Below, piece by piece: positions 1 through 4,662 of a stretch of DNA of 7,090 nucleotides. The stretch's first letter is position 1; each line of letters starts with the position of its first letter. The notes beneath the pieces are model-generated. The model had not been told where the DNA came from and did not search any database. It saw only the letters and a list, made by a program, of their open reading frames with translations. A program made the position numbers and the translations under genes. The stretch is from Rhizobium sp. Q54 (GTDB lineage Bacteria > Pseudomonadota > Alphaproteobacteria > Rhizobiales > Beijerinckiaceae): the NCBI GenBank assembly GCA_945903655.1, contig CAMDOY010000188.1, positions 1 to 7,090 of the forward strand. The letters run 5' to 3'.

Positions 1-2372
1 GGGCTGGCGGCATGGTGCTGCGCACCCTGACCGATGCAGAGCGGGAGGCGCGCGAGCGCGCCCTCGTGGATGCGCGCGGTCGTGAGGAAGAAGATCGTCG
101 TCGCGCTGAAATTGAAGCCGTGGCCCGCGCCGAGCGCGAGGCGCGCGAAAAGATCGAGCGCGAGGCCGCCGAGGCCCGCAAGAAGGAAGAAGAGGCCCGC
201 CGCAGCCAGGAGGCTGAGGTCAGGCGTCGCTCCGAGCAGGAGGCTGCGCGCCGTCTTGCTGGCGGCCAGCCCGCCCCGCCGCCGCCGCCCGGCACACGCA
301 AATCGGTTCAGCCTCTGGCTGGCGCTTCCGCCAACGAGCCTGCGGCGTCCGCCGCCACCGCCGCCGCCCCTGGCGTGCGTCGCACCAATGAGACCGAAGA
401 GGAAAAGCGGGTCATCCGCCGTCCCGGTCTGCCCACCAAGGTCATCCTGCCGCCCGCCAAGCCGGCGCGTGGCGCCGAGGTCAAGACTCGCGGTCGTCTC
501 ACCGTCACCAACGCCGTGGCGGAGGAGGAGGAGCGGACGCGTTCGGTCGCATCCTTCCGCCGCCGCATGCAGCGGCTGACGGGCCGTGGCCAGCAGCAGA
601 AGGAAAAGCTGCAGCGCGAAGTCATCCTGCCCGAGACCATCACCATCCAGGAGCTCGCCAACCGCATGTCGGAGCGGGCCGTGGACGTGATCAAGCTTCT
701 CATGCGCCAGGGCGAGATGCGCAAGATCACCGACGTGATCGACGCCGATACGGCCCAGCTCATCGCTGAGGAGATGGGTCATACGGTCAAGCGCGTGGCC
801 GAATCCGACGTCGAGGAGGGCCTCTTCGATACGCCCGACACCGACGAGCATCTGGTGCCCCGTCCCGCCGTCGTCACCATCATGGGCCATGTCGATCACG
901 GCAAGACCTCATTGCTCGACGCCATCCGTCACGCCAATGTGGTCTCCGGCGAGGCCGGCGGCATCACCCAGCATATCGGCGCCTATCAGGTTACGGCGCC
1001 GGGCGGCGTGCCCGTGACCTTCATCGACACCCCCGGCCACGCGGCCTTCACCGCCATGCGCGCCCGCGGCGCCAAGGTGACGGACATTGTGGTGCTGGTG
1101 GTGGCGGCGGACGACGGCGTCATGCCCCAGACCATCGAGGCGATCAGCCATGCGAAGGCGGCCAAGGTGCCGTTGATCGTGGCGATCAACAAGATCGACA
1201 AGCCCGACGCCAAGCCCGAGCGCGTGCGCAGCGAATTGCTGCAATATGAAGTTCAGGTCGAAACCCTGGGCGGCGACGTGCTCGAGGTCGAGGTCTCCGC
1301 GCTCAAGAAACTGAATCTCGACAAGCTGCTTGAGGCCATCGCCCTGCAGGCCGAATTGCTTGATCTGCATGCTGACCCCGAGCGCGCCGCCGAAGGCACG
1401 GTCATCGAGGCGCGGCTGGATCGTGGCCGCGGTCCCGTGGCCACCGTGCTTGTGCAGCGCGGTACGCTGAGCGTGGGCAACATCATCGTGGCGGGCTCCC
1501 AGTGGGGCCGCGTGCGCGCCCTGCTCGACGACAAGGGCGCTCATATGGCCTCAGCGCGTCCTTCTTTCCCGGTGGAGGTGCTCGGCTTCTCCGGCGCGCC
1601 TGAAGCGGGTGACCGCATGGCGGTCGTGGACAGCGAGGCCCGCGCCCGTGAAATCACCGAATATCGTGAGCGTCAGAAGCGCGAAAAGGCCGCCGTGCGC
1701 GGCGGTTCGGCGCGCGGTTCGCTCGCCGACATGATGTCCCAGCTCAAGACGGCGGGCCGCAAGGAATTCCCGCTGGTCATCAAGGGCGACGTGCAGGGCT
1801 CCGTCGAGGCGATCATGTCCGCCCTCGAAAAGCTCGGCACCGAAGAGGTCTGCGCGCGGATCGTCCATGCGGGCGTGGGCGGCATCAGCGAGTCCGATAT
1901 CTCTCTGGCGGAGGCCTCAGGCGCCGCCGTGATCGGCTTCAACGTGCGCGCCTACAAGGAAGCGGCGGAACTCTCCGAGCGCTCTGGCATCGAAATCCGC
2001 TATTACAACATCATCTACAACCTCGTGGATGACGTGAAGGCGGCCATGTCCGGCCTGCTTTCGCCGACCCTTCGCGAAGACATGCTCGGCAACGCCGAGA
2101 TTCTCGAAGTCTTCAACATCACCAAGGTCGGCAAGGTCGCGGGTTGCCGCGTCAGCGACGGCCGTGTGGAGCGCGGCGCGAATGTGCGCCTCATCCGCGA
2201 CCGCGTGGTGGTGCACGAGGGCAAGCTCTCGACGCTCAAGCGCTTCAAGGACGAGGTCAAGGAAGTCGTCGCCGGTCAGGATTGCGGCATGGCTTTCGAG
2301 CTCTACCAGGACATGCGCGCGGGCGACATCATCGAGTGCTACCGCGTCGTGGAGGTGAAGCGCAGCCTCTAA
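1..2372 (+). CDS. infB: Translation initiation factor IF-2, 5' end cut by window
   Basis: IF2 is the cytoplasmic GTPase that delivers formyl-Met-tRNA to the 30S subunit and promotes 50S joining. The frame is open to the left edge and upstream codons read Ala-Gly-Gly before the ATG at 12. Relatives, as I recall them, have V-V-L-R-T-L-T inside the protein here, so this ATG is probably internal and the true start lies outside. Counting from the Met at 12: an Arg/Glu-rich, probably helical region (8-82), a Pro/Ala-rich linker with a five-proline run (85-125), an IF2_N-type domain beginning L-P-E-T-I-T (207-262), then the G domain with G1 GHVDHGKT (292-299), G2 GGITQ (316-320), G3 DTPGH (339-343), G4 NKID (393-396) and G5 SAL (429-431). 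Beta-barrel domain II (from about 464), C1 (about 582-680) and fMet-tRNA-binding C2 (about 695-786) follow. All GTPase motifs are intact. Stop is TAA at 2370-2372. Upstream neighbours are expected to include nusA, but they are not in the window. Confidence 0.97.
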   Translation, partial: AGGMVLRTLTDAEREARERALVDARGREEEDRRRAEIEAVARAEREAREKIEREAAEARKKEEEARRSQEAEVRRRSEQEAARRLAGGQPAPPPPPGTRKSVQPLAGASANEPAASAATAAAPGVRRTNETEEEKRVIRRPGLPTKVILPPAKPARGAEVKTRGRLTVTNAVAEEEERTRSVASFRRRMQRLTGRGQQQKEKLQREVILPETITIQELANRMSERAVDVIKLLMRQGEMRKITDVIDADTAQLIAEEMGHTVKRVAESDVEEGLFDTPDTDEHLVPRPAVVTIMGHVDHGKTSLLDAIRHANVVSGEAGGITQHIGAYQVTAPGGVPVTFIDTPGHAAFTAMRARGAKVTDIVVLVVAADDGVMPQTIEAISHAKAAKVPLIVAINKIDKPDAKPERVRSELLQYEVQVETLGGDVLEVEVSALKKLNLDKLLEAIALQAELLDLHADPERAAEGTVIEARLDRGRGPVATVLVQRGTLSVGNIIVAGSQWGRVRALLDDKGAHMASARPSFPVEVLGFSGAPEAGDRMAVVDSEARAREITEYRERQKREKAAVRGGSARGSLADMMSQLKTAGRKEFPLVIKGDVQGSVEAIMSALEKLGTEEVCARIVHAGVGGISESDISLAEASGAAVIGFNVRAYKEAAELSERSGIEIRYYNIIYNLVDDVKAAMSGLLSPTLREDMLGNAEILEVFNITKVGKVAGCRVSDGRVERGANVRLIRDRVVVHEGKLSTLKRFKDEVKEVVAGQDCGMAFELYQDMRAGDIIECYRVVEVKRSL

Positions 2373-2378
2373 GGCCGC

Positions 2379-2422
2379 GCTTCGCCCATATCTTTCGAAT
2401 GTTTGGGGCAATGGGGCGAAGC
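2379..2422 (+). other. Inverted repeat just after infB
   Basis: The 9-base arm GCTTCGCCC (2379-2387) is matched by GGGCGAAGC (2414-2422). The stem extends inward by AT/AT (2388-2389 with 2411-2412) if the G at 2413 is bulged, leaving a loop of about 21 nt. It begins 7 nt after the infB stop. No T-tract follows (next bases CATCTTGTCC), so it does not look like an intrinsic terminator. A role in 3'-end protection or processing of the infB message is inference. Confidence 0.4.
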
Positions 2423-2426
2423 CATC

Positions 2427-2455
2427 TTGTCCCGCGCTGCAAACAGGCGTATTCC
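2427..2455 (+). promoter_or_regulatory. Weak promoter-like pair upstream of rbfA
   Basis: TTGTCC (2427-2432) and TATTCC (2450-2455) are separated by 17 nt. Against TTGACA and TATAAT they match 4/6 and 3/6. The spacing is ideal but the -10 is poor, so this could easily be chance. If real, it would give rbfA-truB a supply of transcript independent of readthrough from infB. Confidence 0.2.
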
Positions 2456-2500
2456 CCGCCGCCGTCGGACCTGCTGGCGTCTATCGCGCAGGCCTCGGGC

Positions 2501-2523
2501 GGCGACGCGAGGTCCGCGTCGCC
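2501..2523 (+). other. Perfect 9-bp GC hairpin in infB-rbfA gap
   Basis: GGCGACGCG (2501-2509) and CGCGTCGCC (2515-2523) form a perfect 9-bp stem with a 5-nt loop. An alternative outer pairing exists between GCAGGC (2488-2493) and GCCTGC (2521-2526). No T-tract follows, so it is not a canonical terminator. Its function is unknown. Confidence 0.45.
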
Positions 2524-2545
2524 TGCAGCTTCACATGCATGCGTC

Positions 2546-2569
2546 CGCCAGGCCTGAGCAGGCCTGGCG
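2546..2569 (+). other. Perfect 10-bp hairpin in infB-rbfA gap
   Basis: CGCCAGGCCT (2546-2555) and AGGCCTGGCG (2560-2569) form a perfect 10-bp stem closed by the tetraloop GAGC. It lies about 50 nt before the rbfA start and has no T-tract after it. It is the most stable-looking fold in the 247-nt gap between infB and rbfA. Candidate roles are processing or stabilisation of the rbfA transcript; this is inference. Confidence 0.5.
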
Positions 2570-2619
2570 CGCCGCCTTCGGGCTCCACAGGGGCGCGAAG
2601 TTTTCGGAGTCGATGACGA

Positions 2620-3021
2620 ATGTCGCGAGCCCATCACAGCACCAGCGGCGAGCCGTCCCAGCGCATGCTGCGCGTGGCGGAATTGATCCGTCACTCCATG
2701 GCGGAGCTGCTCGCGCGCGGCGATGTTCTGGATCCGGTTCTGGAGGCCAATGTGGTCACGGTGCCGCGCGTGCGCATGAGCCCGGATCTGAAGCTCGCCA
2801 CCATCTTCGTCATGCCGCTGGGCGGTCTGAACGGCGCGGAGGTCATCGCGGCGCTGGAGCGCAACAAGAAGTTTCTGCGCGGCGAGGTCAGCCGCAAGAT
2901 CAATCTGAAGTTCGCGCCCGAGCTTCGCTTCCGCATGGATGAGTCCTTCGAAAACGCGGCCAAGATCGACGCGTTGCTGAACTCCCCCAAGGTGCGCGGC
3001 GACCTCGACGACCCCTCCTGA
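2620..3021 (+). CDS. rbfA: 30S ribosome-binding factor RbfA
   Basis: RbfA is a small cytoplasmic KH-fold protein that binds the immature 30S subunit and assists 16S rRNA maturation. The product is 133 residues, within the family range. Visible features are the N-terminal helix Q-R-M-L-R-V-A-E-L-I-R (14-24), the strand V-T-V-P-R-V-R-M-S-P-D-L-K (46-58) leading into A-T-I-F-V (60-64), and the family signature P-E-L-R-F-x-x-D-E-S (100-109), then a C-terminal helix. The start is well fixed: an in-frame TGA lies at 2614-2616, and 2620 is the first start codon after it. GGAG at 2606-2609 is a Shine-Dalgarno candidate 10 nt before the ATG. An ATG at 2613 is out of frame. The gene follows infB after 247 nt and precedes truB by 44 nt, the usual order in this cluster. 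Confidence 0.95.
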   Translation: MSRAHHSTSGEPSQRMLRVAELIRHSMAELLARGDVLDPVLEANVVTVPRVRMSPDLKLATIFVMPLGGLNGAEVIAALERNKKFLRGEVSRKINLKFAPELRFRMDESFENAAKIDALLNSPKVRGDLDDPS

Positions 3022-3065
3022 GCTGGCCCCTTCAGGCGCCGCCTACCAAGACAAATGAGACAGAC

Positions 3066-3971
3066 ATGAATCAGCGCCGCTCCACGCGGGTCGACATCAA
3101 CGGCTGGATCGTGCTCGACAAGCCCGTCGGCATGACCTCGACCCACGCCGTCTCCCGCCTCAAGCGCATCTTCAACGCCAAGAAGGCGGGCCATGCGGGC
3201 ACGCTGGACCCGCTGGCCTCCGGCATCCTGCCCGTGGCCTTTGGCGAGGCCACCAAGACCGTGCCCTTCGTGCAGGATGGCGAGAAGGCCTATCGCTTCA
3301 CCGTGCGCTGGGGGATCGAGACCGACAGCGACGATTCCGACGGCGCCATGGTGCGCACGAGCGATCTGCGCCCCGGCCCCGATCAGGTGGCCGACGCTCT
3401 GGCCTATTTCACCGGCACGATCATGCAGATCCCGCCCGCCTATTCGGCCATCAAGATCAATGGCGAGCGCGCCTATGATCTGGCCCGCGACGGGGAGGAG
3501 GTGATCCTCGCCCCCCGGCCTGTGACCATCAATTCCCTGGAGCTGATCTCCACCACCGAGGACGAGGCGGTGCTGGAGGCCCAATGCACCAAGGGCACCT
3601 ATGTGCGCGCCATCGCGCGCGACCTTGGCCGGCATCTCGGCTGCCTTGGCCATGTGACGGCCCTGCGCCGGACAAGGGTCGGGCCCTTCACGGAAGCTGA
3701 TCTCGTGCAGCTCGGCGAGATGGAGGAGGAGGGGCTTGATCCCTTCAGCCTCATGCTCCCGGTCGAGGCGGGCCTCACCGAGGTCGCCTGCGTGGTGGTG
3801 GACCGTGATGGGGCGGCGCGACTGCGGCGTGGCCAGTCGATCATCCTGCGGGGCCGCGATGCGCCAGCGGGCGGCGCGGCCTATGCGGCCTGCGGCGGCG
3901 TTCCCGTGGCCTTCGGCGAGGTGACCCAGGGCGAGCTAGTGCCCTCCAGGGTGTTCAACCTGCCGTTCTGA
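3066..3971 (+). CDS. truB: tRNA pseudouridine(55) synthase TruB
   Basis: TruB isomerises U55 to pseudouridine in the T-loop of nearly all elongator tRNAs and also acts as a tRNA folding chaperone in the cytoplasm. The 301-residue protein is close to the E. coli length. The signature H-A-G-T-L-D-P-L-A-S-G holds the catalytic Asp48. Y76 (E-K-A-Y-R-F), Y179 and R181 (K-G-T-Y-V-R-A) and L200 fall at the same numbers as the active-site residues I recall for E. coli TruB. Q-I-P-P-A-Y-S-A-I-K (121-130) is another family block. The catalytic domain runs to about 235, followed by a short PUA-like C-terminal domain ending R-V-F-N-L-P-F. The start was chosen because I-N-G-W-I-V-L-D-K-P lies at the expected distance from it. 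The upstream ribosome binding site is weak (TGAGA at 3056-3060). The rbfA-truB spacer is 44 nt with no terminator, so the two are probably co-transcribed. Confidence 0.97.
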   Translation: MNQRRSTRVDINGWIVLDKPVGMTSTHAVSRLKRIFNAKKAGHAGTLDPLASGILPVAFGEATKTVPFVQDGEKAYRFTVRWGIETDSDDSDGAMVRTSDLRPGPDQVADALAYFTGTIMQIPPAYSAIKINGERAYDLARDGEEVILAPRPVTINSLELISTTEDEAVLEAQCTKGTYVRAIARDLGRHLGCLGHVTALRRTRVGPFTEADLVQLGEMEEEGLDPFSLMLPVEAGLTEVACVVVDRDGAARLRRGQSIILRGRDAPAGGAAYAACGGVPVAFGEVTQGELVPSRVFNLPF

Positions 3972-3989
3972 GGCTTTGCCCGCCATGGG

Positions 3990-4018
3990 GTGGCCTTCCC
4001 CGCAAAATCGTGTATAAG
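3990..4018 (+). promoter_or_regulatory. Candidate rpsO promoter
   Basis: TATAAG at 4013-4018 matches 5/6 of the -10 consensus and stands out in otherwise GC-rich sequence. Seventeen nt upstream is GTGGCC (3990-3995), a poor -35 (3/6 to TTGACA). It follows the truB stop by about 40 nt. If used, transcription would begin near 4025 and give a leader of about 118 nt before rpsO. An rpsO-specific promoter is known in E. coli; use of this one is inferred from the -10 only. Confidence 0.45.
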
Positions 4019-4024
4019 CCGCCC

Positions 4025-4046
4025 AGCGCGGGGCCATCCCCGCGCT
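4025..4046 (+). other. Perfect 9-bp hairpin at predicted 5' end of rpsO mRNA
   Basis: AGCGCGGGG (4025-4033) pairs perfectly with CCCCGCGCT (4038-4046) around a CCAT loop. The following bases, AATCGTGTTTGG, contain no real T-tract, so it is a poor terminator. It starts about 7 nt after the TATAAG box, where transcription would be expected to start. The 8-base sequence AATCGTGT occurs on both sides, at 4006-4013 and 4047-4054. Confidence 0.5.
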
Positions 4047-4102
4047 AATCGTGTTTGGACCTTGCTGGACGACATCCCGGCCAGGCCCGTGTTTTATCAA
4101 AG

Positions 4103-4136
4103 CCTTCCGCCCTGCGGAGGGCGCCACCGGAAAGGA
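4103..4136 (+). promoter_or_regulatory. Candidate S15 leader operator covering rpsO RBS
   Basis: Just before rpsO, CGCCCT (4108-4113) pairs with AGGGCG (4118-4123) around a GCGG loop. An alternative extended fold pairs TTCCG (4105-4109) with CGGAA (4128-4132), or CCTT (4103-4106) with AAGG (4132-4135). The AGGA Shine-Dalgarno lies at 4133-4136, 6 nt before the ATG, so the last pairing would hide most of it. S15 represses its own synthesis through structured rpsO leaders in several bacterial groups. That this leader works the same way is inference from position and foldability. Confidence 0.4.
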
Positions 4137-4142
4137 CATACG

Positions 4143-4412
4143 ATGTCGATTACCGCAGAGCGCAAGCAGGCGCTGATCAAGGAACATGGCGCCAAGACTG
4201 GCGACACCGGTTCGCCCGAGGTTCAGGTCGCGATCCTGACCGAGCGCATCACCAACCTCACCGAGCACTTCAAGACCCACGTCAAGGACAACCATTCCCG
4301 CCGTGGTCTGCTCAAGCTGGTCTCCCAGCGCCGCCAGCTTCTCGACTATGTGAAGCGTCGCGACGAGCCCCGCTACAAGGCTCTCATCGAGCGTCTCGGC
4401 ATCCGCCGCTGA
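4143..4412 (+). CDS. rpsO: 30S ribosomal protein S15
   Basis: S15 is a primary 16S rRNA-binding protein that organises the central-domain platform of the 30S subunit and contributes to a bridge with the 50S. The product is 89 residues, exactly the usual length. Family blocks are D-T-G-S-P-E-V-Q-V-A (21-30), H-F-K-x-H-x-K-D-x-H-S-R-R-G-L (42-56) and R-R-x-L-L-D-Y-V-K-R (63-72), ending L-G-I-R-R. The rRNA-contacting H42, D49 and S52 (Met counted) are present. The frame is open upstream to a GTG at 3990, but those residues are unlike S15, and the ATG at 4143 has AGGA 6 nt before it, so I take the short start. It sits between truB and pnp, the common proteobacterial order. Its leader may carry a promoter and an S15-responsive structure. 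Confidence 0.98.
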   Translation: MSITAERKQALIKEHGAKTGDTGSPEVQVAILTERITNLTEHFKTHVKDNHSRRGLLKLVSQRRQLLDYVKRRDEPRYKALIERLGIRR

Positions 4413-4419
4413 CCTCAAA

Positions 4420-4435
4420 GCCGGTTCTCACCGGC
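4420..4435 (+). other. Short hairpin after rpsO stop
   Basis: GCCGGT (4420-4425) and ACCGGC (4430-4435) form a 6-bp stem with a TCTC loop, starting 8 nt after the rpsO stop. There is no T-tract. It is the first of four inverted repeats in the rpsO-pnp gap. Confidence 0.35.
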
Positions 4436-4440
4436 GCAAT

Positions 4441-4469
4441 GGCTGCGGGCGAAGGCGCCCTCAGCCTTT
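4441..4469 (+). terminator. Possible weak attenuating terminator after rpsO
   Basis: GGCTG (4441-4445) plus GGGCG (4447-4451) pair with CGCCC (4456-4460) plus CAGCC (4462-4466), giving ten base pairs with one C-T mismatch and an AAGG loop. TTT follows at 4467-4469. The stem is strong but the T-run is too short for efficient termination, so partial readthrough into pnp is likely if it acts at all. In E. coli a terminator lies between rpsO and pnp; equivalence here is inferred from position. Confidence 0.4.
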
Positions 4470-4498
4470 CCGGAGATCGGGCCTTTGGCCCCCTCCGG
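4470..4498 (+). other. Long imperfect stem-loop in pnp leader
   Basis: CCGGAG (4470-4475) pairs with CTCCGG (4493-4498), and GGGCC (4479-4483) pairs with GGCCC (4487-4491) around a TTT loop. The two helices are separated by a 3x1 internal loop (ATC opposite C). In E. coli the pnp leader folds into a stem cut by RNase III, which allows PNPase to repress its own mRNA. This is a positional candidate for such a site; no cleavage signal can be read from sequence alone. Confidence 0.35.
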
Positions 4499-4536
4499 CG
4501 GGAACGGCGGCATGGGGTCGTCGTTTCAACAGGGAA

Positions 4537-4561
4537 GATCCCTGCGCCATGCGGCAGGATC
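4537..4561 (+). other. Bulged hairpin in pnp leader
   Basis: GATCCCTGC (4537-4545) pairs with GCAGGATC (4554-4561) if one C is bulged, leaving an 8-nt loop. No T-tract follows. Beyond it, 4562-4662 holds no convincing promoter, open frame or repeat that I can see before pnp. Confidence 0.3.
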
Positions 4562-4662
4562 GCCGGACGCTGTTTCCCAGACCCGCCCCACTGCGGCTCT
4601 ACAGCCTCTCGCCGTCTTGCTCATGGCCTCGCGCGCTTCCCGCGTCATGAAAGATGTAAGAC

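Noticed and set aside
85..300. Repetitive Arg/Glu/Ala coding in infB as a possible DNA repeat
   Set aside because: It is a helical low-complexity protein segment typical of the IF2 N-terminal region; I see no exact tandem DNA unit.
909..1544. A 211-codon - strand frame in the infB G domain
   Set aside because: It is an antisense shadow of infB in the codon-aligned frame; its residues are reverse-complement images of the GTPase motifs.
2403..2942. A + strand frame spanning the infB-rbfA gap into rbfA
   Set aside because: It overlaps most of rbfA in another frame, is rich in Arg/Ala/Gly as expected of GC-rich shadow frames, and has no recognisable domain or clear ribosome binding site.
2691..3653. 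A 320-codon - strand frame across rbfA and truB
   Set aside because: It is codon-aligned antisense to truB and open for the same codon-bias reason. It crosses two certain genes and shows no family motif.
3990..4142. An N-terminal extension of S15 from a GTG at 3990
   Set aside because: S15 is normally 89 residues starting M-S-I-T; the extension has no S15 resemblance and overlaps the promoter and leader, while AGGA is well placed for the ATG at 4143.
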